A stretch of DNA of 64,000 nt, from assembly GCF_022201045.2 (NCBI RefSeq), contig NC_068559.1, positions 27,597,501-27,661,500 on the forward strand, in the 5' to 3' direction. The DNA comes from Citrus sinensis (Eukaryota > Streptophyta > Magnoliopsida > Sapindales > Rutaceae). Below, piece after piece: positions 12,348 through 25,000 of this stretch. Both the position numbers and the translations under genes were made by a program. The notes under the pieces were generated by a model. It was not told the DNA's origin, did not search any database, and was given only the letters and a program-made list of their open reading frames with translations. How positions within the stretch are numbered: position 1 is the stretch's first letter; every line of letters begins with the position of its first letter.

Positions 12348-14771
12348 TATATAATCACAGCAGTATTGTTAATCTCGTAAAATTGATTAGATAAGTATTC
12401 ACTGTGAAGTAGCTTGTATTTCTAGAGCAATCTGGCGAATACCAGAAGGGGATAGTTTAGTTTTCCTTGAAGGTGGTGTGCTCCAAACCTGAAATAGAAG
12501 TTAGTGTACCATATACCAACATTATTTTACATGTCATTTATAGAAGGGTTAAGAGCGACTTGATTAAGGGCAATGCAGCTTTGGAAATTGAGTATTGCTG
12601 CAGCCACAGATAGTGCTCAAGCCTGTTTACAAGTCATTTACAGTACTTGGATTTTACGACTAGCTGGTGGAAGCTGGTTTATATTTAAAAGAACACCCAG
12701 AGTGGAATTATACGTTTCATTGTTGTTATAGAACTTTGTAAAAAATATATGATTTGGAATATGAGAAGAATTCTATCTCTTTGCCTTTATGTTTAAATCA
12801 TTTGATGTTGCAAGTCAAGAGCATCCGTTCAGCAGGATTTGTGCATTTTACCGGTGTCATCATAACATATTATTATTAATATTATATTTATTGTTGCATA
12901 TATGTAAATACTTTGATTGAATATTTTAAGTTATGTATGATCCCATAGGAAGAATCGTTGAGGGCACGCAAACTCACACTTTATCAACTGATTAAATAAT
13001 TCTCAACTGCAAGTCAATTGGAGCACGACAAGTTACCCATCAATGAGCGTCAAATTTGAACTCTAATTTGATGAAGAATCCCAAGTAAAAGCTAAAGCCA
13101 GATAATGTCGACGGCACAAATTATATGTCGACGTGTGCACACGTGGGACTATTGTTAGGTTCGTGTTTATATCTCTTATCCCAGAGAACAAAAATCCTTC
13201 TAGATAAAAGCCAATTTGGTTTTGTATTTACATATACTCTGATATCAGAGAGCATAATCCATTTTATTCTTTTGTCTTTTTGTCCATCTAGCGAAAGCTG
13301 TTAAGCTGAGACTCGGAGACTTGCTACACCAGGCAGGGCATCAAGTGGCACAACGCAGAACCATGATTATTTATTTATTTTAGGGAAAATGACAAATACA
13401 CCCCCAACGTTTAGGCATAGGGATAAAAATCTCCCTAACGTTTTAAAAAAGACATTTATATTTTAATTTATTATAATTTTATCATTATACCCTTCTAGCA
13501 TATAAAAAAAAATTATTAGATTATCCAATTTATCTATATATTGTTAATAAAATTATAAATAGACAAATTAGATATTATAAAAAAAATTATAAATATACCC
13601 TCATTACCCAATTCCTCTATTTAAATTTTTATCAATAACCAATTTTCAAAAAAGACATCTTACACCTAAAAAAATTGTAAATAAATTATAATTTTAAAAA
13701 TAAAATTAATTATTAATAACCAATTTTATTTAAACTTTAAACTTGTATATTTAACAATTCTCCACAGGTCAATCATTTAAACTTGTACATTTATAACCAA
13801 TTTTCAATGTTATTTATTAGGGTATTAATAACCAATTTTATTTTTAAATAGAGGAATGAGGCAATGAGGGTATATTTATAATTTTATTAACAATATATAA
13901 ACAAATTAGATATTCTAATAATTATTTTTTATATGTTAGAAGGGTATAATGATAAAATTATATTAAATTAGGGTATAAATATCTTTTTTGAAATATTAAG
14001 GGAGTTTTTGTCCCTTTGCCTAAGTGTTGGGGGTGTGTTTGTCATTTTCTCTTTATTTTATTCGACAATCGACATGGACTATAATTCTGAAACAATAAAC
14101 TTTGTGGGGTCATATTATAAAACTCATTTAAGGACAGCGGTCAAACAGTAAATTTGCTCAAAATTATCAGGAGTAGATTTCAGTCAAACCCCTCTTCTTT
14201 TTAAAAATCATAATAAAGTCCACCCTACTGAGTGAAAATTGGAAACTAATTACCTTTGAGATGCATGTGTGGCTGTACTATTGGAATAAATATGGTGAGT
14301 GTAAGGTGCAGTGCCGGTGGTGTCTTGAGTTACAGGTCGAATGGATCAAACGGGGTCTGATTATCATAGTGAGTACTTAAGGTTAATTATTGAAAAATAC
14401 ATATTGACGTTTGGTGCCTAGAAAATGCCGATAAAACGTGTGAGTCAATTCTGTGTGATGCTTTAATTATTACTGATCCGCAGCTTCTAATTTTACCCAG
14501 TGGCTAGCGGAGTACTGAAACTCCCAAATTTGTCTCAAATGATACCGTAATCATCGACAAGCATTTGTCCCATCGATGATGAAGCAGTTGTAGCAACAAG
14601 AAGACGACATATAAAGCAGTAAGGAAAAAAAAAAGGGTATATGATCGAAACGTGTGTTTATATATATATATATAGCATGATGAGTTTGTAGACATCAAGC
14701 AATAAGTCTAATTTAAGTAGCTAATAATTCCTGAGAACAAGCAAGAAATTAATTACACATATATAGAAATC
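12348..14771. other. Spacer between AMY3 and the AP2 gene
   Basis: Holds the AMY3 3' UTR (probably to about 12780), a Mutator-type MITE described separately, and the promoter side of the AP2 gene. A run of TATATATATATATAG at about 14658-14674 lies roughly 100 bases upstream of the AP2 ATG and could serve as its TATA box. The stretch 13100-13370 has palindromic words (GTCGACGTGTGCACACGTGG) including a G-box core CACGTG. I see no further gene. Confidence 0.5.
13374..14060. mobile_element. Mutator-type MITE with long inverted ends and 9-base target duplication
   Basis: The element spans 13383-14051 (669 bases) and is flanked by an exact 9-base duplication, TTTATTTTA, at 13374-13382 and 14052-14060. 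The ends begin GGGAAAATGACAAATACACC on the left and GAGAAAATGACAAACACACC on the right (other strand). The similarity continues inward for some 200 bases or more with scattered mismatches, so the element is almost a giant palindrome. A 9-base duplication with long inverted ends is the signature of the Mutator superfamily. It has no coding capacity and would depend on a transposase made elsewhere. Confidence 0.85.
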
Positions 14772-16781
14772 ATGGAAAATGGGGCAGTAAAGAGTGGTGG
14801 TCGAGGTGGGGATATGGAGGCTGTGCTTGTGCCTGCGTGTATTATTAATAAGAGAAGGCGGCGTGAGCGTGACCCTTCATTAGGCATAGGCTTTAACAAT
14901 GTTAATCAACAAGTTGAACAGCAGGCAGATCAAGCTGCTGCTGCTACTACTGCTGCTGCAGCCACCACTGTGAAAAGAAGTTCCAAATATCGGGGAGTTA
15001 GCAGGTTATCATCAATTAAGATTTTGATTTTGTTAGTTCATTAATAAAATTAATCTGATATCTTGTGTGTTGTTTTTGTTGAGACATATATATATATTTA
15101 TGTTGAAACTAGTTAATTAATTAAGAATGTACTTGTACGTGCATGCATGCAAAATAAACAACAGGCATCGATGGACGGGGCGATATGAAGCTCATTTATG
15201 GGATAAAGGGTCCTGGAATCCGACGCAAAGAAAGAAGGGAAAACAAGGTAGTTTTTGAAACTTGATTAGTTAATATTATAACTAGCTTTTGATGATTGTA
15301 CATATATGTATGTTACGTTTGTGTATTTTTCTTGCTGATTAATTAATTACTAGAGTTCTCTAATCTGTTGTAATTTGTGCATTGGAAATGATTGTGGATT
15401 CATTGCTGACGCAACGTACATGGAGCAGTTTATCTTGGTGGGTACCTTAATCTCCTTTCTTTGAAAGTTAGCGTCTCAAAATTTAATTAATTAACTTGAT
15501 GCAGAGGGAGAGATACTAAAACGATATTTGTTTTGTGATTGTTAATTAATTAATTCATGATCAGGAGCCTATGATGAAGAAGAATCTGCCGCGAGAGCTT
15601 ATGATTTGGCTGCCTTAAAGTACTGGGGTACATCAACCTTTACAAATTTTCCGGTATCTGAATATGAAAAAGAAATTGAAATAATGAAAACTGTGACGAG
15701 AGAGGAATACTTGGCCACATTAAGGAGGTAACTAATACAGCACCCCGCCCCCTGCTAATTATTTCTCAACATGCTTGGTGGTTGTAGTATATAACATAAA
15801 TATAAGACGTTGATAATTAAGCTTAATTTGTTTTGGTTAATTTAACAGGAGAAGCAGTGGTTTCTCCAGGGGTGTATCCAAGTACAGAGGAGTTGCAAGG
15901 CAAGCTGCTCATGTCACCTTCCTTCATAACAACTTTTTCATGCTAATAGCAAGTGAATAAACTTGCATCTTAAATTTTAATCGTACTGCAGGCACCACCA
16001 CAATAGGAGATGGGAAGCAAGAATAGGGAGAGTTTTCGGAAACAAGTATCTTTACCTTGGGACTTACGGTAAGCTAATTTTAATTAGTTAATTTAATTTA
16101 GTTCCCTCTCCGAACGTCATCTGAGATTAAATTGTAGAGTTGACAAATTGATTAATTAAGCAACTGAGCCAAATGATTATTTGTTTACAAGCAGGCACAC
16201 AAGAGGAGGCTGCTCATGCCTATGATATCGCAGCAATTGAACACAGAGGGATCAATGCAGTAACCAACTTCGATATAAGCACATATATAAGATGGCTAAA
16301 ACCTGCAGCAGGAGGCAACTCTCATAACCCAGCTTTTCAAGAACCAAAACCAATTTTGGAATATTCGCCGCCGACGTCAAGCCTTCTCTCTAATCACATT
16401 CTAACGGAAGGACATCAGATAACTGATATATCAATCTTCAACGATTCCAATCCTTTTCCACTGCAAGACCAGGACATCCCAAAGAAACAAGACAGTTTCC
16501 AAGCAAATATCAAGTCATCACTGCCATTTAGTCCTTGCACCAAGTCGTCGTCATCTTCACCAACAGCTCTCAGCCTCCTCCTCAGGTCTTCGGTCTTTAA
16601 AGAGCTGGTGGAGAAGAATCCAAATAACAGTGCTGAAGTAAATATTGAAGAGAACGACACGAAGAATGGTCCGAAAATAGGCAGCAAAAATGAAGTCGAA
16701 GAGACATTGTATGATGAATTTGTCATCAATAATCCTGTTCAATACATATGTCCCTCTTCCAAGATGTATTTTATGGCTTAG
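14772..16781 (+). CDS. Double-AP2 transcription factor, WRINKLED1 group (WRI3/WRI4-like)
   Basis: A nuclear DNA-binding protein with two AP2 domains. Seven exons: 14772-15004, 15165-15247, 15429-15437, 15565-15727, 15849-15899, 15992-16068 and 16195-16781. They give 1203 bases, 400 aa. The first AP2 domain runs from [20 protein letters not shown] and the second from [20 protein letters not shown]. Exon 3 is only 9 bases and encodes the core of VYLG, a hallmark of the WRI1/AINTEGUMENTA lineage. Exon 5 ends AG and its intron opens with GCAAGC, so that intron is GC-AG rather than GT-AG; reading frame and protein conservation both demand it. A basic stretch NKRRRRERD near residue 30 may be a nuclear signal. 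The C-terminal half is Ser- and acid-rich and includes [18 protein letters not shown]. Known group members switch on fatty-acid and cutin synthesis genes; the precise orthologue is uncertain. Confidence 0.9.
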
Positions 16782-18513
16782 AGTAAGTATTATCCCAAAA
16801 GAAAACACACACACAAAAGACGACATGATTAAAGGCCGGAAATGGTGCCTCAAAGAAGCCTAGTAAAACAAACAAGCAACTGTTTCATTAAAACCCAGCT
16901 GCGTTTCCTTTTTGTCTTCCGGAAGAACAGAAGCACTGGATTTCAACTGCTCCATGGCTTTGTAGTTTTGTACCATCAATGTTTTCTGTGTGTATGCATG
17001 TAATCTACGAGCAAATAATTCAGAAAAGGGCAGTTGATTCATCTTTATGAAGAATAATGAACCATTAGTCCAAATTCGGAGAATGAATATTGTGTTAGTA
17101 CGTTTTATTTGTATATGATTCATCATACATCCATAACAAAATTTCAATGTTTAAAATTTGCTAAGAACAAACCACCCTTACCATCAAGTTAAACTAACGC
17201 TTTACGTTTCACTGGTCGGCAGAAACTTTTTGCACTTACATAGATTCCCAGCGAAGCAATACTTTAGTGTGCACTATTTTTCTTCAGAAAATAAGTTAAC
17301 CATGAAAAGAAAAAAAAAAAAATTCTTATCAAGTGTTGCACACCGTAATTGCAATGAAAAAGGCACACTAATCTTGTTTCTACTCGATTTGATGACAGTA
17401 AATCCTTAAGGAAGATACACTTGCATGAGAGCTCAGAGAGTCGTTCTAATTTAGCCGCGCATTTCTTTCTTGCAAATCCACCATACTGTATCGTACATGT
17501 CTTTCTTCTAAAGTAGAATCGATACGTAACTAATATACTCCCACAACTCCACCAAAAACATATAAGTAAAACCAACATCGAAAATAAATAAATAATTCAG
17601 ATCTCTAAATTGACAAGTCTTTCATTTAAGCTTTTATCATTAGAAAAATAAAATTAAAAAAATATAGCTTCCCTCAGACCTAAATGATCCAATATTTTCT
17701 ATATATACGGATGCACATTGGCATTGGCAATACTGACAGGCGGCAGACCAAACTGGTTGAATAAACAAATTAAGCCAACAAGAAAAATACAACTCAATTA
17801 GCCTTCAACACTTTTGTATTTGCAACTCCATTTTATTATACAAAAACATGCCCATAGACTGCTAAAACTAAAATGGAAGTCTTAAGCACCCTCTTCATTT
17901 CAATTTTCTTCATCAATACCATGCTGAAGAGGCCCTGCATATAATTAAATGGGTTAAATAAAATGACTGGCACAATCTCTATCGACTTCAACAAGAGCAA
18001 CGCATTGACAAATTAAAATGACCGGCACAACCTTTATCAACTTTAAAAGAGCAAAGCATCAACAAATTTAAATGCCATCAGAAATGCATGTCCATCTAGC
18101 AGGATAAAAAATATCATGCTGAAAAAGAAAAATACAAAGGGCATAGACCCCGACCTCTTGGTTGAATCCAAGGGTCTTAACCACTCAACCAACACTTGGG
18201 GTTCCAAAAAACCTCGCATAATTGCATTTCCTCCCTAGTTATTATAACATAACAAAAGAATATCTGATGTACTGTTCTTTCTTTTTCCCTCAATTTTCCC
18301 AGCAACTAAGCATTGTAGAAAGACTTCTCATGTAATTGACAACAAGTGCGTGCAACACCAAAAGCTTAATCATACAGTATGTGTATGAATGAATATACAA
18401 CTATAATCATTGGTGACAGACACCCATGAAATCAGATAAATGTATATTCTCTCTGCCCATGTCCTTGTATGAATACATGAGATATGAACGGGCGTATCCT
18501 GATATGGAAAGAT
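16782..18513. other. 3' spacer between convergent AP2 and DUF1664 genes
   Basis: Lies between the stop codons of two convergent genes and probably contains both 3' UTRs. Open frames at 16860-17147 and 17264-17578 show no recognisable domain. The DUF1664 transcript probably extends down to about 17880, because an alternative acceptor for a last exon is visible near 17936 on the minus strand. No mobile element or RNA gene recognised. Confidence 0.45.
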
Positions 18514-21500
18514 TCAAGATTCAAACCTCAGGAGTAATCTTTGCTGGTCATCCAAATTATTGATACTGTCTGGCTTAATGCTATCTGTCACTGGCTGACT
18601 GATGGTTCCAGATAAAGAATCCGTAATCTCTTTAAGACCCTGAATATAGAAAGCAACATCAATATCCCACCTCTTGAAATCATAATCAGATTCTTTAATA
18701 CAAATGAAAGTTGAAATTAATTATTTTTAAATAAATTTCAGTAAGATACCATGGGGCTTGGAGCTTTAAGTAAACGACGAGCCTTCTCACCAAGTTTTAA
18801 TTGTTCCTGCAAGAAAAATACCAAACAATAAAATTGAAAGCATCAATGTAGAACCATTGTAACAGATGGGATTTCGTTCGAGTCATAAAGAAAGTAACCC
18901 ACAATTCCCACCTGCATACTTTCAGTTGTTCTCCCTTTTTTCCCATCAACAAAGTTACAGAGGAGGTACATGCCAATATTTGTTATATCCTGTCATCAGA
19001 ATATCTGCGTAAGTACAGCTTACAGATTTACAAAACTGAAGACTTGTACTCACAATAGAACACACAATTTATTACATCAATTATGTAAATAGCACAAGCA
19101 ACTAACAAATATCATAATAATTTAAGATATGGATTTTTTATATCCAAATAAGAGAAAGCAAAATATAAGTTTCACCTGCTTATCTGCCAATGAATCAATC
19201 TTCCCATCCTGTAATCAAGAAAAAAATAAAAAATAAATATAAAAAGTTGATACATAGCTACATCTTGTCTAAGAAATTGTTTAGGGTCCACCATATATTG
19301 TTGGCTTATATCTAGTGAAAGAACAGGATCAGTGATACACTCCCTCTCTATCTCTCCGTCTTAAATGGCAAGATGTAACATGACTCTAAAAATGCCAGTT
19401 TTACACCACCAGATAGCTGCTCACCGATACCACATTAAGTTCAAGAATTTTACAATAGAGAACTTACCAAACAATAAATCATGCTCTGCAAGTCCTTCAA
19501 GTTATGTTCAACTTTAAAAAGGTCATCACAAGCCTCCTCAACCTGTTTTACAAGATGAAAATGATGTATTAGTGTCATTACATTTCCATGTCCATGATAA
19601 GGGCATAAAGTCTGTGCCACTCTAGGTTGGTTTAACACTACACTGCTCCCCTTCCTTCCAAAAAACTTAAAAAAGGCCAAATCAAACATATTTGCTTACA
19701 TTTTTTCTAATATCCTTTGAGATCTCATTCTGCTTTTCCACTTTATCATTAAGGTTCTGAATACGCTGCGTCAAATGCTTCTTTGCCACCTGGTCAACAA
19801 AAAAACATGATGAAAATCATTGGAATGTATTCCACAATTATGCTGAAAAAGGGGGTAGCCAAGTATTGCACAAAATGCCACTTCCCTCTCAAACGAAACA
19901 CTCCCATAAGAACAGTAGAAATACTTAGGATATTTTCCTTTAGTTATTTACAATCATCTTTGATAAGGGCACTATTACTTAAGCCTTTTATGCAAAAAAC
20001 CATATATTGTTAAAGCACATAAAATTTTATAAGTTTCAGGAAAACTAAACATTGTTCGAATATCATGATGCATTTACCAAGCACTGAACAGGCTGATTAT
20101 CAATAGATCAAAACCAGAATTTTCTTTCCCTAATTACTTATTATCAGATAATGCTCTTCAAAGCAAAGTAGTTCAAGCAGAAAGTCCTTGAACTGAAAAT
20201 ACAATATATGAACACACATGATTTGAAACTGAACTTACTGTAAGGGCTTCTGTTACGCTCTCCAGATGTTTATTCAAGTTTGACACAGCAGTAGCCATAC
20301 TTTTTCTGGTAACATACATGAGATCAGCAAATGAAAGACCCTAAACACAAGCCAGAGAAATCAGTCTCCTGAAAGCACATAATTGATCAAAAATCAACAA
20401 AAAGAAAAATTTCAAAAGCTTTTAAAGAAATGGAAAATTCCCGAAAAAACTAAGAACCACGTTAGCTAATGTAAATATATCAGAGTTTGCTTAAATAGAT
20501 ACCTTCCACCACATGTAACCATAACCTAATGCCCCCAAAGTAGCAGCTGGAATCATGAGAGAAGTTGCATTGCCTGGCAAAACACAAGGGGGGAAAAAGC
20601 ACATCAAATAAACAAGTTAAAACCAAAGAACAAAGGTAGATTGTGTTATGAAAATCAGACTGAACTATGTTTATCAGTATTTGCTTTATAATAAATTACA
20701 AAAGGCTGCATTGCCATCTATGGATCACAGTACATAATCTCACTTGTTATAAAAATAAAGCAATTAAACTTGTAAGATATTAATTTTTACTTTTTCTTCA
20801 AGAGAAAAAGTGAAGAAAGAAAAACAGACTATACCACCAGAATTCTCATTACGCACAAATATCTGTCCAGATGATGCCCGCTGACACTCAAATTTCAACC
20901 GGTTCAACTGTAAGGAGTGCCAAAAGAACCAAAAAAAAAACTCAGTTTGCACACAAAAAAACAACTTGCAGAATATATGAAAAGTAAATCTATTTCGATA
21001 TTTAAGTCATCAATATGTCCCTTATTACCTGATCTTTAATAGCATCAGTAAAATTATCTTGCTCTCCAGATTTTGACAATCGCTCTACCAATGACTGTCC
21101 AAAAAAATAGAAATTAACAGCCACGAATTAAATAATTGACAACAATTATGAATTTCCTTCTGAGTTCTGATTGCTAATAAAATACACAAAACAGAACCAA
21201 TGCTTTCAATGGCCAAAAATAGCATGCCCCCTAACAAACTGATCCAAACAAACAATACCCAATTTTATTAAAAAAAGAAAGAAAAGGGAAAACCGCTATA
21301 AATCGACATTATAAAAAAAAATTACAGTAAAAAATCAAAACAAATAAATAAACTTGGACCAATACCTGGAGCTCCCGTAATAATTCTGGTAATTTACCAT
21401 CCTTTATCAAGATCGTACCAGTGTACCCTAAAAAAAAAAAAAAAAGACACTTACTTTGCCATTAAAGTTAAAATACAGACAGCAGGAGAGAGAGATTAAG

Positions 21501-21562
21501 TAATTACCTAAACCAGCTAACATCAGTATCTTTTGGAAGCTCATTCCTGCTTGCATAGCCAT
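18514..21562 (-). CDS. DUF1664 family protein (membrane-anchored coiled coil)
   Basis: A plant protein of unknown biochemical function. Twelve minus-strand exons: 21508-21562, 21366-21427, 21029-21094, 20835-20907, 20503-20573, 20239-20340, 19700-19789, 19468-19542, 19176-19208, 18912-18989, 18750-18806 and 18514-18639. They join to 888 bases, 295 aa. The N terminus MAMQAGMSFQKILMLAGLGY is hydrophobic, and a second hydrophobic segment follows at ATSLMIPAATLGALGYGYMW, so a membrane protein is likely. The segment from about residue 130 to 195 (SVTEALTVAKKHLTQRIQNL onward) is heptad-rich and predicts a coiled coil. This is the DUF1664 region, found in Arabidopsis At2g02730, At1g04960 and relatives. 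The exact C terminus is uncertain: the model ends LLLRFES, but a donor CTGAG/GTTTGA just before the stop could splice to an exon near 17936. Organelle targeting is possible but not shown by the sequence. Confidence 0.85.
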
Positions 21563-22088
21563 GGCTCTGTTTGGTTGGAGAAAGTCAGAAACCCTAACTC
21601 GAATTGGAGGATGACGAGAAAGTGATGTCTGGGTTTCACGACCTGCTGGCTGGTTTTACTTTTTGGTCTAGCGGCGCAGCTGACGTTTATAGCTTTACTT
21701 GGCGGTAATACACGATGTCGTTTCTTAGCGGCCATTTGTATGAATAATCGTTTGCCACGTCATCATTTCTTATTTGTTATTTTGACCATCGCTCCGCCAA
21801 TGCTATTGCATCAATTACCACTCTTCACTATTTTACACATTAAATTGCTTCAAAATTTATCCGACCAGTTAATTGTCTAGCAATAAATAATGAGGAAATT
21901 AATAGTTTATGGTGTAATTAGGCTAATTTTTTTTATTTAATTATAACCATTAGTGTCTATCAATCGAAAAAAAAAATGAATTTCTCGTTTTGATACTTGA
22001 ACCATGCACTATATAAAGTTCACACCCCAAAAGTGAGACTTACACAAGAACAAGATTCCATAGTTCAATCAACTGTTCCTAGTACAAT
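21563..22088. other. Spacer between DUF1664 and zinc-knuckle genes
   Basis: Contains the promoter of the minus-strand DUF1664 gene and the 3' UTR of the minus-strand zinc-knuckle gene. The first 200 bases upstream of the DUF1664 start are relatively GC-rich (ACGTCATC, GGCGCAGC words), and I see no clear TATA box. Nothing else is supported. Confidence 0.4.
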
Positions 22089-25000
22089 CTACGTAAATGA
22101 AGAAGCTTGTTGGCTAGCTTCTTCAGACTTCAGCTGCTCCAAATTTCTACGGGGACATGTCCTTATATTATGTCCTTTTTCTCCACAAAACCGGCAAGTG
22201 CATGTTTTACTTGCAGAAGTGGGAATGTGTTTTTGGCCATTATTATCATGCCGCTTTTCCCCAGTTACCTGAGGGCATGTCCTGCGATTATGGCCCCTTT
22301 GACGGCATATTTGGCATCGATGATGCTTACTAACTGTACCATTGTGATAGCTCAACCTTGATTTTGGACAGGTTCTTCTGTTATGCCCTCTTTCTCCACA
22401 CAACCGACATTTGAACCCTCTATCCGTCAAGCCATCCTTAAGTTCTGGACAGTAGAATTTCCTATGCCCCTCTCGTCCACAGTGCTTGCAGTAAAACCTT
22501 ACTCCTGCATCATCAAGATGAAAGTCAGTTGATATCCAGATGAAAAAAGGGAAAATAAAAAGCAGCAATACCGCCAAAGCATGATACTTGCATAAGCTCA
22601 GGAAGCAGAGGACAACAGTCCACTTCTGACGATTTAAGGAGCACATGAGCTCACCTTTCATGGCAATACTTCGCTTCTGACGATTCTCTGGGTCACTAAA
22701 GAAAGCTTTCAGAGTTTCAGAAGCATGTTTTCTTGCAGCAGCAGTACCTTTTGCTTTCTAGATCAAAGGCAACAAGTAGGAGTTAGGACATTCCTTGTTT
22801 CAATTATGTCAGAAATTAATGGTTGAATACATTTTCAGTTTCAGGTTACCCATAATTATACTAGAAGTTTTTTCATAATCTCAGACTTTACATTTCAACT
22901 GAGAAATACATTTAAAATTGAGAGCCATCACAGAAGCAGAAATCTGACGTATTCAAATCATTAATATGAAGACAATCCATTTCCTTGTATATCCCCCAAC
23001 TCTTAGATTCAAAGATTCAAAACTCAGATATTGAAATGAATCTTGAAGATTCACAAATTTCCTTGATATCTAGCCATTCCTGATGTTGAGCCATGATATC
23101 ATCTTTATCACCTCAATGTGTTAGGGAAGATATCATCCCAGACAAAGAGGATTGAAATTATCTTTATTACTCCTAAAACCCCAAAAAGAAACCATCACCA
23201 GTAAAAAGAGGTATAATTGAATACTAAAACACCTCTTATTGAAGACATTAGTAGTTTTCATTCAAAATAAACTTACTGCAAAACAATATGTTGTTTACTA
23301 AGTCTCTGTTGGAATATGACAGGCATAGAAATTGATGGAAGTTATTTTTGTGATTATTTATCCAAATGGCGTATGTTCATAGTTTAAGATATCAAGACAA
23401 ATGAAGTTATCCATTCTCACACAACCATAAAATTCTAGAAATGCAAATCATAACATTCCATACCTTAATTGCAGCCACTCTCTGTGCATGCAGCTTAGGA
23501 TCACGATGGATAATTTTCATTCTCTTAGTAAATAGTCCAGTTTTGGCATTAAGACTCTGCAATCATCCAACTAAATAAGGAAGATTAAATTCAATGGACA
23601 ATATACAGAAGTCCTTACCACTCTATAAAGATAACATTCAAGAGTAAACATATGTAAAGCATATGTATGTACAAAACTTAGCACTAGCACAAGTGTAACA
23701 ATAACAGGATTTTGACGTTGTACGGTAATGGCATGCATTTATATGCAAAAGATACCATGTAACGTTTACTACATAACTTGATAAATACAATTAGAGCAGC
23801 CAACTAACTTTTAGGGATCGGCTGATCTTCAGTCCAACTTCAGGAGGTGGTGAATGGTAGACACGCTTTGATTTTTTCTTCACACCCACTTTTATCTCTA
23901 AGTTGTCTACTTCATCATCTTCCTTCACTTTGAGGGGAGAACTGGACAAAAGGACAGGGTTATAAATAAATAAAATGGAGAGGAAGAAAGATATTTCTTT
24001 TCAGAAGTAACATACACTCAAAAAATGAATGGACTATGATATGAAGACTTCAAGCCTTCAATAAGCTAGTGAAATTACAAGGTTTTACACTACATAAACC
24101 ATTAAAAGAATTCAAACTGAATACGAGATTGTAGATGGATGATCATTTGTTTGGTGATCACATAAGGAAGAGAAAATTTGACGTAATAAAGGTGAAGGCT
24201 ACTAAGACCAACGAGAGTGAAAATTTTGAATTAGATGACCAAGAAGTATGAAAAAGCAGGATATTAAGAAGTTACACTGAGTGAGCGTTCTCCCATGGTT
24301 GCTCATCAATTGACTCTTCCCATATGACGCAATCCCCTGAGCATTGATGGCATGTCATTATACCCTGTCATAAGTGAAAAATATTGGCAGCAATAACAGT
24401 AAAAAATGAAAAAAAAAAAAATCTTACAAGGAAAGATGAATAATTATATGTTTCCTAATCAATATAATAATTTGATTTAGAACTCCCTTGAGAATACCAC
24501 AGAAACAAGACAAGAGAATGGGAACTCACAAGGGACCAACACTGAGGTTTGAATAAGCATGTACCTTTCCATTACATAAAGAGCAATCTGAGCGGGTTCT
24601 TTCTATTCCACACTCCACACATGGAGTATAACCTCTTCCCCTACAACTAGGGCAAGGAAGCTCTCTGATATACTGACCATTTGGACCAAACCAGGACCTT
24701 GGTTTTGGTGTGCTAGGTGCTGCATTCCTGAAATACATATTCTTATATTAGACAACATACCCATTTCTGTCGGTGAGAAGACCAGAAAAACCAAGAAATG
24801 CTATTGATTAGCATTTCATGAATGGAAGAGAGCTGCAGCGGCTAAGAAAAACCAAGAAATGCTACAATGCCCAGATATGTCGATTTATAACCTACTAGAA
24901 AGTCTTAAATAACAAGATGATAGAAATGATTATTTAGGCAGAATTATAAAACTCTATCTTGTTTTAATACCCTTGATGAAATAAGGCAGAACCATAAACC

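Noticed and set aside
13100-13370. Possible LTR end (TGTTAGG..., TCAGAGAGCATAATCC)
   Set aside because: Some words recall retrotransposon ends, but I found no partner repeat, no target duplication and no internal parts.
16860-17578. Antisense frames downstream of the AP2 gene
   Set aside because: No domains and only weak starts; best explained as 3' UTR and spacer.
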